DNA of 32,323 nt, from NCBI GenBank assembly GCA_001803235.1, contig MHBL01000424.1:1-32323 (forward strand), read 5' to 3'. The notes beneath the pieces were generated by a model that saw only the letters and a list, made by a program, of their open reading frames with translations, ran no database searches and had not been told where the DNA came from. The stretch comes from Lentisphaerae bacterium RIFOXYA12_64_32 (GTDB taxonomy: Bacteria > Verrucomicrobiota > Lentisphaeria > Oligosphaerales > YB12-FULL-65-16). This document shows, in pieces, positions 1-8,300 of the stretch; the first letter of the stretch is position 1; each line of letters opens with the position of its first letter. Both the position numbers and the translations under genes were made by a program.

Positions 1-103
1 CGACGGGCGGGTAGGTCGCGGTGCCAGCCCAGACCGACCCCGCCTGACCGTCAGTACTGCGGGCGGCCCTCCGCCCGCCATCCGAGCCTTGTGCTGCGTG
101 CGT

Positions 104-143
104 TCCGAAAAGCGGGCGGCGGGTCTCCTGACGCCAGCCGCCC
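104..143 (-). terminator. possible Rho-independent terminator after the Fe-S protein gene
   Basis: Read on the minus strand, 17 bases past the stop codon at 160, there is a perfect 7-bp stem (GGGCGGC at 143-137 pairing with 120-114) with a 16-base loop. A short T run follows (four T, at 111-108). The loop is long and the T run short, so this is a weak candidate. A second perfect hairpin lies at 59-78 (8-bp arms GCGGGCGG/CCGCCCGC, loop CCCT) without a T run. Nothing else was recognised in bases 1-159. Confidence 0.35.
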
Positions 144-159
144 ACAACCGGCACCCGCC

Positions 160-1185
160 TCAGTCCGCTTCCTTGGCCTTGCTCGGCTTGGCGGCGGGCG
201 CCGACGTTGTCTCTACGGCCGGGGTCGACCAGTCGACCGACCATGGCTTGCGGCGGCGGAACTTCTCCTTGAACTTGTTCTCGACCATGCCACGCGACTC
301 CAGACTGATCATGCAGGCGCGCATGCAGCCGCGGCCGCCGCAGACGGCCTGGCCCGTGTTGTAGACGTTGGACGGTTTCTTGTAGAAGGGTGTCCACGGC
401 GCACGCTTGACGGACTTGCCGTACATCGAATCCATATACGAGTCCTCGGGGGCCAGCGGTTCGTCAGAGGGGATGCCGCCGCGGAATGCCGTGTCGCACG
501 CCTTGCAGTCCAGTTCGCCCCACTCGACATCGTACCCCGCCAGCTTGACTTTGACGGTCTTCTTCGGGTCGATGGCGTTGCCGGGGCACTGCTTCACACA
601 GGCCATGCAGCGGTTGCAGAGGGTGCCCGGCTTGATGATCGGGTCGGGCTTGAGTTCCGCTTCCGTGAAGATCAGCCCGACACGTTGGCGCGGGCCGAAC
701 TGCGGCGTCAGAAACACCTTGCTGTAACCGATTTCGCCCAGGCCGCAGAGAAACCCGGCAATGCGCAGGTGGACCATGACGTCCGGGGCGGCACGGCCGG
801 GCGCGACCGGCCGGCTGTAGTTGCGGCGCGAACCGCCTTCCCCGTCCACGGCGCGCCAGTCGCTCTGGTGCCCCATGGGGAACGCTTCGTACCCGTGGTC
901 CTCGATGAACTTGGACAGGTTGATGACCGTCATCGGCATGTACAGGTACGTCAGGCCGCCGTAGCCCATGGCCGAGTAGTTGCTGAAGAAGGTCCCTTCC
1001 TCGATGCCGCGCAGGCTGCCGCGAAACACGCGGAAGGCCATGGCAATCACCGACTTCGCTTCCGGCATGATCTGGCGCGGGTCCATCTGCAGAGGCGCGC
1101 CTTCCCAGCGGTCAATACTGCCGATCGACACGGCGTCGGCGCCCAGAGCTCGAGCCATTTTCTTCACGGATGCTGCGGTTAACAT
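160..1185 (-). CDS. 4Fe-4S double-cluster protein, reductive dehalogenase / epoxyqueuosine reductase-like
   Basis: This 341-aa protein is probably a cytoplasmic redox enzyme of the broad reductive-dehalogenase-like/QueG-like Fe-S superfamily; its substrate cannot be named. Residues 190-201 give a classical cluster motif, C190-x2-C193-x2-C196-x3-CP. A second cluster is likely built from C227-x2-C230 and the cysteines at 282, 287 and 291. The N-terminal 180 residues resemble the substrate/cofactor half of that superfamily. I see no Tat or Sec signal peptide and no membrane anchor gene beside it, unlike respiratory reductive dehalogenases. The tail (about 320-341) is Ala/Pro/Lys-rich. The start is set by a strong ribosome site, AAGGAGG, five bases before the ATG at 1185. 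An in-frame ATG eight codons upstream lacks one. The gene follows the IclR gene on the same strand after a 76-base spacer holding a minisatellite, so IclR could influence it. Confidence 0.88.
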   Translation of the reverse strand: MLTAASVKKMARALGADAVSIGSIDRWEGAPLQMDPRQIMPEAKSVIAMAFRVFRGSLRGIEEGTFFSNYSAMGYGGLTYLYMPMTVINLSKFIEDHGYEAFPMGHQSDWRAVDGEGGSRRNYSRPVAPGRAAPDVMVHLRIAGFLCGLGEIGYSKVFLTPQFGPRQRVGLIFTEAELKPDPIIKPGTLCNRCMACVKQCPGNAIDPKKTVKVKLAGYDVEWGELDCKACDTAFRGGIPSDEPLAPEDSYMDSMYGKSVKRAPWTPFYKKPSNVYNTGQAVCGGRGCMRACMISLESRGMVENKFKEKFRRRKPWSVDWSTPAVETTSAPAAKPSKAKEAD

Positions 1186-1202
1186 GGGGACCTCCTTGTT
1201 GG

Positions 1203-1242
1203 GGTTCAAAGGTTCAGGGGTTTAGGGGCTTAGGGGTTGGGT
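1203..1242. repeat. degenerate 8-base minisatellite, five units
   Basis: Five consecutive 8-base units run GGTTCAAA, GGTTCAGG, GGTTTAGG, GGCTTAGG and GGTTGGGT. They fill most of the spacer between the IclR gene and the Fe-S protein gene. The units drift by one to three bases but hold phase. The pattern belongs with the other 8- or 9-base arrays of this window (10704, 17882, 21554, 22754, 24066). Confidence 0.7.
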
Positions 1243-1261
1243 TGCTGTCGGGGCTCAGCTC

Positions 1262-2032
1262 TCAGCCTTCATTCCTCCCTGGCGCTGGGGAGGAACTCAG
1301 GCGTCGGGCGGCGGCGGTCACGGTGCGCCGCATCTGCTCCTTGCGTGCGGCGGCCGCGCTCTGGTCATGGCTGAAGCTGGCGCCCAGCACCGCCACGAGT
1401 TGGTTGCCCGGGCCGTAGACCGGCGCCGCGGTCCGGAACGGCGCGTCGTCAGCCACCACGACCAGACCTTTTTCCCTGGCCGAAGCCAGGAACTGCTCGA
1501 GTTCAGACTCGCGCTTCCACAGGCGGCCGGCGTTCTCGACGAACGGGTATCTGCGGCGGTATGCCGCGCACTCCGCATCCGGCGCAAAGGCGAGGTAGCA
1601 CAGCCCGGTGGCGTTGGTGTACGGCGCCATGGTCCGGCCCGGATAGCGTTCCAGCGCACCCGGTCGGGCCGGGGCCATGCGCAACGCCACCGTCAGGTCG
1701 TCGCTCGTGGGTTCGGTCAGCACCACAGTGGCGTCGCTGAGTGCCTCGAAGACTTCGAGGACCACCATTTCCGCTTTCCGGAACCACTGGCGCCGGTGCT
1801 GCAGGACGGCCAGTTCAGCCACGGCCGGACCGAGCCGGTACCGGACCGGGCGAGAGGTCTTTTCAAGAAAGCCCTTGGCAACCAGCGTGCGCGCCAGGTT
1901 GAATGCCGTGGGCGGACGGACCTGGAGCCGCGCGGCAAGCTCGGAGAGGAGCAACCCGTGCTCCGATTCGGCCGCGAGCCGCAGCAGATCCAGCCCTCGT
2001 GCCAGCGATTGCACCATGTCACTGTGCGCCAT
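1262..2032 (-). CDS. IclR-family transcriptional regulator
   Basis: This 256-aa DNA-binding protein matches IclR-family length and layout. A winged helix-turn-helix lies at about residues 8-68 (LLLSELAARLQVRPPTAFNLARTL region followed by a basic wing, RPVRYRLG). The C-terminal effector-binding domain, of the GAF-like IclR type, covers about 75-245. Family members typically bind a small carbon compound and control neighbouring catabolic genes, often including their own. The ATG at 2032 follows a modest AGGATGA ribosome site. The region just upstream carries two TTCATCCT boxes 21 bases apart and a 15-base palindrome, which is a plausible autoregulatory operator. The Fe-S protein gene lies downstream on the same strand. 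The effector is unknown; the surrounding polysaccharide enzymes make a sugar derivative conceivable, but this is only inference. Confidence 0.92.
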   Translation of the reverse strand: MAHSDMVQSLARGLDLLRLAAESEHGLLLSELAARLQVRPPTAFNLARTLVAKGFLEKTSRPVRYRLGPAVAELAVLQHRRQWFRKAEMVVLEVFEALSDATVVLTEPTSDDLTVALRMAPARPGALERYPGRTMAPYTNATGLCYLAFAPDAECAAYRRRYPFVENAGRLWKRESELEQFLASAREKGLVVVADDAPFRTAAPVYGPGNQLVAVLGASFSHDQSAAAARKEQMRRTVTAAARRLSSSPAPGRNEG

Positions 2033-2034
2033 TA

Positions 2035-2070
2035 TTCATCCTAACGATATAATAGTTCATCCTTGATGAA
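2035..2070. promoter_or_regulatory. operator-like repeats upstream of the IclR gene
   Basis: TTCATCCT occurs at 2035-2042 and again at 2056-2063, exactly 21 bases apart, or two helical turns. The second copy is the left arm of a perfect palindrome, TTCATC-CTT-GATGAA (2056-2070). The first copy overlaps the ribosome-binding region of the IclR gene. IclR proteins commonly bind palindromes in their own promoter regions, so this is the best candidate for self-binding. No clear -35/-10 pair was fixed. The whole spacer 2033-2412 holds only this site and repeat copy A. Confidence 0.5.
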
Positions 2071-2151
2071 TACAGTAGGCCACGTTCGGACATGTGTCAA
2101 GGGGGGAAGGCAAAAATAGGGGCATCCTGTGCAGGTAAGTCTGCAAAGGGG

Positions 2152-2268
2152 CAGTGGCGCGGGACCTCCGGGACCGCGGCAGGGTGCTCGGGGCCGTCCC
2201 GGCCCGAGTTCCTCGGCCGGGGACCGGCCCGAGCACCCCGCTTCGGCGCGGGACGCGCCGAGCCACTG
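2152..2268 (-). repeat. dispersed palindromic repeat, copy A
   Basis: This copy of about 117 bases is bounded by CAGTGG and CCACTG. It is an inverted copy of the repeats at 5156-5307 and 27303-27456. It shares their ends (a GGCTCGGCGCGTCCCGCG-type end and a GGTCCCGGAGGTCCCGCG-type end) but lacks about 35 bases of the middle. The two ends are imperfect inverted repeats of each other over roughly 38 bases. It lies about 145 bases beyond the stop of the prepilin-type gene (2413) and 120 bases upstream of the IclR gene. Confidence 0.8.
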
Positions 2269-2412
2269 TGGGGCCAATCACGTCATGGCCGGGACAAGCC
2301 GCCTTTCCGCGAGTCTGGAATTGCCCTCACTGGTCAGAGAGGGACGACCGTGCGGATACGTTCACGGGCCTATCGTGTGGCGGGGCGGGTTGTGGGGGTT
2401 GCGGGGCGTCGA

Positions 2413-3177
2413 CTACCAGATCAGTCCCTGGCCCGCGAGCCAGCCGGAGGAGTAGTAGGCGTACGGGGCGCCCGTGTAGTACCCCGCGTGGCCGTCGAAG
2501 AAGCCGATGTTCTCGCCGTTGTTATTGTGAACCATGACCATGTCGCCATCGTTTCGTACCGAGGCGCCCCAGTTCGAGTCAAAGCCCATCGGCGTTCGGT
2601 CGTCGCAAATCATGACGGTCTTCTGCGGTTGCTTGATCTCGGCCAGGTGGGCGGTGCGCTTGGGGGTGGCCCAGCCGCCGCCCTTTATTCCGTTGAACCG
2701 GTAGGTGCGGAAGACGGTCGCCGTGGTCTTCACGGCTGGGCAGGTGAAGACGCCCAGGTCGCCGACATGACTGCGGATGCGGTAGTCCCAGCAGTGCGGG
2801 CCGGGATAGGGGAAGCCGTTGACGACGATCGGGTTGGTCCAGTCGGTGTCCTGCGGGACCGTGTCGTCGTTGTCGTCGGTGTACATCAGCGCGGCCAGCA
2901 TCATCTGCTTCTCATTGCTCATGCAGAGGCTCTGCTTCGCCTTTTCCTGGGCCTGGCGCAGGGACGGCAGCAACATTGACGCCAAGATGGCAATGATGGC
3001 AATGACGACGAGGAGCTCGATGAGTGTAAACGAATGAGCCCTGAGCTTGTCGAAGGGTTCGATCAGAGTGAAACGGCTGCCAGGCGGCGAGTTGTGTTCT
3101 GGCACCTGACGATTATGACGTTGGGTGAGTTCCGGAAAGACCAGTCCCCTGGGCCGGCAGTGCTTCATGGCTTGCAT
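2413..3177 (-). CDS. prepilin-type N-terminal cleavage/methylation protein with H-x-DG tail motif
   Basis: This 254-aa pseudopilin-like exported protein belongs to the large PVC-group family with the H-X9-DG C-terminal motif. The type IV prepilin signature is at residues 50-72 (FTLIELLVVIAIIAILASM and onward), a processing site fused to the membrane helix. The mature part is about 200 residues with C-terminal HNNNGENIGFFDGHAG, where H217 and D228-G229 are separated by ten residues rather than nine. The leader is unusually long at 49 residues. It holds a second FTLIE (36-40) followed by PFDKLRA (41-47). Four of the five codons differ between the two FTLIE copies, so this is not a fresh duplication. 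Residue -1 to the real site is Ser, not Gly. The ATG at 3177 has GGAAG six bases upstream. Such proteins are thought to be exported by type II/IV-like machinery; the exact role is unknown. No pilus machinery genes are nearby. Confidence 0.9.
   Translation of the reverse strand: MQAMKHCRPRGLVFPELTQRHNRQVPEHNSPPGSRFTLIEPFDKLRAHSFTLIELLVVIAIIAILASMLLPSLRQAQEKAKQSLCMSNEKQMMLAALMYTDDNDDTVPQDTDWTNPIVVNGFPYPGPHCWDYRIRSHVGDLGVFTCPAVKTTATVFRTYRFNGIKGGGWATPKRTAHLAEIKQPQKTVMICDDRTPMGFDSNWGASVRNDGDMVMVHNNNGENIGFFDGHAGYYTGAPYAYYSSGWLAGQGLIW
3039..3057 (-). repeat. REP-like CTTCGACAAGCTCAGG repeat inside the prepilin-type gene
   Basis: On the minus strand the 19 bases are imperfect inverted arms CCCTTCG and CTCAGGG around the loop ACAAG. 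They are read in frame as PFDKLRA. I recall the word CTTCGACAAGCTCAGG as a frequent intergenic repeat in several bacterial groups. Finding it inside a signal leader is unusual. It shares the ACAAG loop and the string GACAAGCTC with the hairpin at 26191-26211. Confidence 0.6.
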
Positions 3178-3330
3178 CCCTCACTTCCTGCAGTCCCCGT
3201 CAGCCCCGAGGCGGCGGCTTTCTGGTGGTGCCGGGGTAGCCCCCCCGGACATAGGGTTTGTAACCCCGTCTCACCGTTGTCATACCATACTACGCGAGGG
3301 CATCGATGAAAAGCCGAACGTGGCCAGGCA

Positions 3331-3443
3331 CAGGGCTGTTTCAAGATCCGGCGCCGCGTCTCGAAAGGCCACGCCTCCGCGCACACCAAGTAGGGGCGGC
3401 CTGTCCTCAGGCCGCCCCCCCCCCGGCGCTTGAAACAGCCCTG
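3331..3443. mobile_element. MITE-like element with 15-bp inverted ends and 9-bp target duplication
   Basis: This non-coding element is 113 bases long. Its terminal inverted repeats are perfect over 15 bases: CAGGGCTGTTTCAAG at 3331-3345 and its complement at 3429-3443. It is flanked by the 9-base direct repeat GGCCAGGCA at 3322-3330 and 3444-3452, a target-site duplication. Inside there is a perfect 11-bp hairpin (GGGGCGGCCTG arm, loop TCCT). It encodes no transposase and must have moved in trans. It sits in the spacer 3178-3487 between the prepilin-type gene and the stop of the next gene. The rest of that spacer shows only a GC-rich hairpin near 3225-3250 and no clear promoter. The same end sequence recurs at 32265. 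Confidence 0.82.
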
Positions 3444-3487
3444 GGCCAGGCACGTGTGTGGTGACCCGGCGCGAACGGCGCACGGCA

Positions 3488-4780
3488 TCACGGCGGTGGT
3501 ACGGACACCGCGATGCTGTTCGGTTCCACCAAGAGGCGATTGGGCGCGACGCCGTCGGGAATCGTGCCGAGTGGCTGCCAACCGGTCTCCGTCTCGCTCC
3601 AGAGCGTCGTGCGTCGCTCCGCCTGGAAGACCAGGCCGACGGCTTTGGCGGTGTCGGGGATCGGTGTCGTGAAGGCGGTCCATTGCCTGGCCTGATTGAG
3701 GTAGCGAAGGCTGATGGCACGGGCCGTGCCCGGGGGCAGGGGGATACGGTTCTGCGGCAGCAGTACGAGGTAGTCGATCGCGCCGTCGCCGTAGTTGGTC
3801 ACCAGCGTGGTCCCGCACTGCCAGTCATACTCGCGGAACCCGTTCCAGATGCCGTTGCCGCTCGAGTCGAGGAAATTCGGATCCAGCGCCAGTTCGGTGT
3901 CGTGCCAGCCGTCCGGCCCGCCGACGCGTTCGTTCTTGTAGGCCCGAGTCGGGACGCTGTCGGAGATGATCGGCAGCGTGTACTCGCCCACGCCGCGCCA
4001 GCACAGGCGGCAGCCGCCCGCGCCCCGGACCGGGACCGGCACACCTGCCTGTGCGCCCAGTCTCGTACACAAGAGCGGGTAGTAGCTCTTGTTCAGGACC
4101 CCGACCGCGATGCCGTCCCGGACTTCGGTCGGGCACAGGCCGCGCCAGTCCCCTGTTCTGTGATGTCGGTAGTTGCCCGCCTCGAAGTGGGGCGAGAACG
4201 TATCGCTGGCGCCGAACTTGTGCCACGCCATGCCCTGGAGCGGGAACGGCGTGTCGGCCTGGAACAGCTGCTCGAAGCGGCGGGAGAGCACGACCCGGGT
4301 CACGGTGACCTGACCGGTTGCCGAGGCGCGCAACTCAAGGGCCGTGTCGTCATCCGTGTCCGGCGGGGTCTGGCACGCGACGCTCAGCCAGCCGTCGGCG
4401 CCGAACGTGGCCATTCTCTCTGAGATGATCGCGCCGTCGGTTTGGCAGAGCTGCAGCGTGAGCACGCCGCCCTGGCCTTGTGCCAGTTCCAGCGCACAGG
4501 TGAACGACAGAGCAGGGCGTACGCCCGGGAATCGGCCCAGTGACATGGCCGGTGCGCCGGGCCGGACCACGACGTCCGGCGCCTCGGACTGCAGGCAGCG
4601 TCCGTCTCGAAACAACTGCAGAGGTCCGCCGTAGGCCAGTTCCCACGTTCCCGCGTCGCGGTCCCAGCGCTTGGCGCCCTCGATGTTTTCGAATTGGACC
4701 CGGGTTGCGGAGTCCGCAAGCGCGCCGGCGTCGACCATGCAGACAAGCCAAAGGATGCAAGTGCGGGCGACGCGGCTCAC
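3488..4780 (-). CDS. exported protein of unknown function, coupled to the upstream coiled-coil gene
   Basis: I do not recognise this 430-aa protein. The N-terminus (VSRVARTCILWLVCMVDAGA, then LADS) is a good Sec signal peptide, so it should act in the periplasm or outside the cell. The mature protein looks beta-rich, with many Trp, Tyr and Gly and several cysteines (CRLCW, LCTRLG and QCGTT segments). This fits beta-sandwich or carbohydrate-contacting domains, but no named family is clear. The start is the GTG at 4780, which overlaps the TGA of the preceding gene in a GTGA and has GGAG eight bases upstream. An open frame continues further upstream, but it only shadows the coiled-coil gene. The translational coupling, and the GH2 gene two positions upstream, suggest a shared role in polysaccharide handling; that is inference. 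Confidence 0.82.
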   Translation of the reverse strand: MSRVARTCILWLVCMVDAGALADSATRVQFENIEGAKRWDRDAGTWELAYGGPLQLFRDGRCLQSEAPDVVVRPGAPAMSLGRFPGVRPALSFTCALELAQGQGGVLTLQLCQTDGAIISERMATFGADGWLSVACQTPPDTDDDTALELRASATGQVTVTRVVLSRRFEQLFQADTPFPLQGMAWHKFGASDTFSPHFEAGNYRHHRTGDWRGLCPTEVRDGIAVGVLNKSYYPLLCTRLGAQAGVPVPVRGAGGCRLCWRGVGEYTLPIISDSVPTRAYKNERVGGPDGWHDTELALDPNFLDSSGNGIWNGFREYDWQCGTTLVTNYGDGAIDYLVLLPQNRIPLPPGTARAISLRYLNQARQWTAFTTPIPDTAKAVGLVFQAERRTTLWSETETGWQPLGTIPDGVAPNRLLVEPNSIAVSVPPP

Positions 4781-5064
4781 GGTTTCTTCTCCAGCTTGGC
4801 GATGATTTCGGTGTTGCGAGCCTTGACGGCGCGGTAGTTGCGCAGTGCCTCCTCCTGCGCGGCGAGTTTCTGCTCCAGCTTGACGTTCTCCTTCTGCTGC
4901 GCCGCGATCCGGACCTTGAGTTCCTCGCACGTGCGGTACGTGTCGAGCGGCGCGGCAGTGGCGGTGGAGTTGGTCTTCTCCTCGGCACCGAGCCGCGGGG
5001 CGAGAACGGCCAACGTTGCCGTCATACCGACGCCGAGCAGAGCCATCGCAATCTGTCGTTTCAT
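4777..5064 (-). CDS. small exported coiled-coil protein
   Basis: This 95-aa protein has an N-terminal signal peptide (MKRQIAMALLGVGMTATLAV, then LAPRLGA) and, from about residue 45 to the end, a charged heptad-type helix (EELKVRIAAQQKENVKLEQK and onward). It has one cysteine (YRTCEEL), not in a lipobox. It is probably periplasmic and helical, and could form an oligomer or bind another coiled coil. The gene lies downstream of the GH2 gene, whose product contains an unusual internal coiled coil, so partnership is possible. Its stop overlaps the next gene's GTG by four bases. The ATG at 5064 has GGAG eight bases upstream; the longer open frame upstream runs into repeat copy B and is not credible. 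No family name can be given. Confidence 0.8.
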   Translation of the reverse strand: MKRQIAMALLGVGMTATLAVLAPRLGAEEKTNSTATAAPLDTYRTCEELKVRIAAQQKENVKLEQKLAAQEEALRNYRAVKARNTEIIAKLEKKP

Positions 5065-5155
5065 GGGTGTGTCTCCGTCGTTACTCCTACTCCTGATTAC
5101 CGCGTCACGCCCGCCGCCAAGGCGTTCTTGCCCCGGTCCGGATGCGATCGGGCGC

Positions 5156-5307
5156 ACCGTGGCTCGGTGCGTCCCGCGCCGAAGCGGGGTGTCTCGGCCG
5201 GCTCTGTCCGGCGAAGCCGTTTGGGCGAAGACGGATCCCCGGCCGAGGGCCTCGGTCCGGGACGGACCCGAGCACCCTGCTGCGGTCCCGGAGGTCCCGC
5301 GCCACTG
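5156..5307 (+). repeat. dispersed palindromic repeat, copy B
   Basis: This copy of about 150 bases has the same ends as copies A and C, in the same orientation as C. It also contains the extra middle segment ending ACGGATCCCCGG that is shared with C. It begins 23 bases beyond the stop of the GH2 gene on the minus strand, and fills most of the spacer 5065-5330. The end near 5159-5197 and the complement of the end near 5307 align over about 38 bases with many mismatches, so the ends are degenerate inverted repeats. Confidence 0.82.
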
Positions 5308-5330
5308 TGGTCTCGTTAGTCGGATCACTC

Positions 5331-8300
5331 TCACGGCACCACGATCTCAATGGTCTTCAGATACTCGAACCCGGGCGTGGGCGGATCGTTGGGGACCTCC
5401 GTCGCCTCGACCGCCTGCTCGGCACCGCCGGCGCGGACCAGGAACGCCTTGGCCTCAGGGAGCACAAACCACGCCGTGCCCTGCGCATCTGCGGTGACGC
5501 CGACCGGCGTCGTGGCCTGGCCTGCCCGGGGGATTGCGAACACCTGCGCGAACGGCACCGGCGCGCCGTTCCGGACGACGCGGACCAGGAACTCCGGCGC
5601 GCGGTTCGCCTTCAGCGGCGGCATGGGCGTGAGCGAGTCGCGGTAGGCGTCATTGACCGCGTTGCGCACGTGCGTGGGCGTCTTGGCATCGAACCAGTTG
5701 ATGCCCATTTCGCCGTGGACGCCGGCTGTGATCATGGCGAACTCTTTCTTGTAGCCGGGGCCCGACAGGCTCGGCCACGGCACCGGAATGTACGGATAGC
5801 GCGGCATGGCCTTGACGATGCTGTTGGCTTTGTATTCTTCGAGCATCTGGGGCGTGATCCGCCACGGTCCGCAGCCGTCCGGATCGAGCTGGATGAATCC
5901 GTCCAGCGACAGGCCCATGTAGATCGCGCCTGGGACTTCCAGATCGCGGTACAGCGCCGCCACTTCACGGACGCGGCTGGCTTTGGCCGCGACCTGGGCG
6001 GGGATGGCGCCGACCCAGCCGTCCCAGGCGCCGTAGGAGTGGTAGAGCGTTTCGCCGAACAGCGCAGGGCGTCCGTCGTACACCGTTTCCCAGTTCTGCA
6101 CGAACTCAAAAATATGGAAGTCCGGGTAGTGGTAATTGGCCGTGTCGCACGGCGGCTCTTCTTGCCACTTGCCCTTGTGTCCCCAGGTGCCCTCGTCGCC
6201 GTCCCGGGTCAGGACGCGGGTGGGGTCGAGGGCTTTGACGTACTTCTCGTAGTACGCGCCGAGTCGGTCGTTGCGTACGTTGAACTCGAGCTGCTCCGGC
6301 GTGTCCCATGCCTGCGTGAAGATCTCGTTGTCCGGCGAGTACACGACCACGGACGGGTGGTTCCGCATCATCCGGACCCAACGCGCGCAGTTCTTCAGGT
6401 TCTCGAAATGCACCGGGTGCGCCAGGAACTCCTCCACGGAGAGGTAGCCATCCTTGCGGCCTTTGCCGGTTGGGTCCTTGGCCAGCGGCCAGGGGTGGAG
6501 GATGGGGTACATCTGCGCGCACACCAGCATGCCGAGTTCATCGGCGACCTCCGGCAACTCGGTGGCGTTGTATGAAAACGGGTTGCCCTGGTGGCTGCGG
6601 ATCATGTTGATGTGGTCGGCCCTGAGGAGCGGCAGCATCACATCCAGGTGGCGCCGGACATTCATTCGGAAGTGCCCAACGTCGCCCTGCAGAAAGATGC
6701 GTTTCCCGTTCAGGTAGAAGTGCGAGCCCTCGACCCAGAACTCGCGGAACCCGAACCGCGTGAAGGCGCGGTCCACGACCTTGCCGTCCTGGACCACGTC
6801 CGTGACCAGGGTGTACAGCGTTGGGTCGCCATACTTGCCGCCGATGCCCCACAGCGCCGGGTCGGCCCACGGTTGCGATATTCGCACTTCGATGTCGGCG
6901 CCGCTGTTGACGCTGACCGTTCTGGTCCCGGGGCGGAAGCGCACCCGGCCGTCCCGGACGCAGGCGTGTCGGAGTTCGAACGTCTGCGTCTTGCCGGTGC
7001 GGTTGCGGACCCACGTCCTGGCCTCGATGCGCGCCTCGCGATAGCTCGAGATGATCCAGGTGTCCGACACCGCCAGGGGTGCGGCGGCTTCGAGGACGAC
7101 GTCACCGGCGATCCCCCACATCTCCTCGGTCAGGTCGCGCCGCGCGGGGCCGAGCGTGCGGTCGGCGCCCGCGTAGACGGCCAGGACGTTGTCGCGCGGC
7201 TTGACCGCACTGCCGAGCGCGAAGCGCATGGGGCCGCACCAGGCGGTGTCCTCGCCGATCAGCGTACCGTTGAGGAAGGCGCGAACGCGCGTGTTCGTGT
7301 TGTTCAGGGACAGGGTCAGGTCCCGCGTTTCCCAGCCGTCCGGCAGGTCGAAGCGCAGCCGGTACCAGACGCCCTGCGACGTCCGTGCGTCCGGCAGGAC
7401 GTAGTCGCCGCCGCACGGCAGTGTCTGGCTTGGACCGTAGAAGGGATCGCCTTTGCCCTTGACGGGGACGTTGCGGCCGCGGAAGTACTCGTGGTAACAC
7501 TCGATCGGCACGCGCGTGCGAGTCCATCCGGCTTCCGGCGGTTGCTGGTCGTCAAAGCCTTGCGAACTGCGCTTCGTGGCCGCGGCGATCTCCCAGGCAT
7601 CGCTGTTCAGGCACAGCGTCGCTCGCGGTGTTTCCACGGGCTCAAACGGTTCGTCGATCGAGCGCGCCGCGTCGCCGCCGGCCGTGGCCAGCGCGGCGTG
7701 CCGCTGTTCGTAGAGCATCTCGATCCGTTCGTACTGCGCCGCGATCTCGCCCCGCAATTGCGCCAGTTCGTCGGTCTTCGCCTGCAGCTTGCCCTGCAGG
7801 TCCGCCGTGGCCGCCTGGAGTTTCTGCTCGTCCCGGACGAGGTCCTCCTGCTGTGCCGCGAGCGCCGCGGGGGCGAGGATGGAAACCTCTGCCTTGAGCA
7901 GGCCGAGAAGCGCGCCGGAGTCCTTGGCTTTGATCACCGCGGCGATCTTGAGCGGGCCGGGTCGGGCGCAGTCAATGTCGGGGTTCAGGACCAGCGCCGT
8001 GTCGGGCGCGAGTGTTGCCGTCATGTCGCGTCGGAACAGCGGCTGATCCGCGGCGTCGGAGACGAGCAGTTCCAGGTTGACGTCCACACGCTTCTCGTAG
8101 CCCAGCCCGAGTGCGACGCGATGCGGACCGGGGAAGTAGGGGGCGTCACCCTCCAGGCCCATCCGGGCGAAGGCGCCGCCGTCCATGGCGTCGACCTGGC
8201 CGAGGCCGGCGCACTCCGCGGCGATCTTGCGTTTCGGGTCGTCGAGCACGACGTGCAACCCCTCGGCTGGCCCGCCCTTCGTGTCCGTGATCGCGAGACA

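Noticed and set aside
160..1185. Respiratory reductive dehalogenase with halogenated substrate
   Set aside because: No Tat signal, no anchor protein gene, and the second cluster motif is atypical; only superfamily membership is supported.
5065..5334. N-terminal extension of the small coiled-coil protein by 90 residues
   Set aside because: The extension is read through repeat copy B and lacks conserved character, whereas the ATG at 5064 begins a clear signal peptide.
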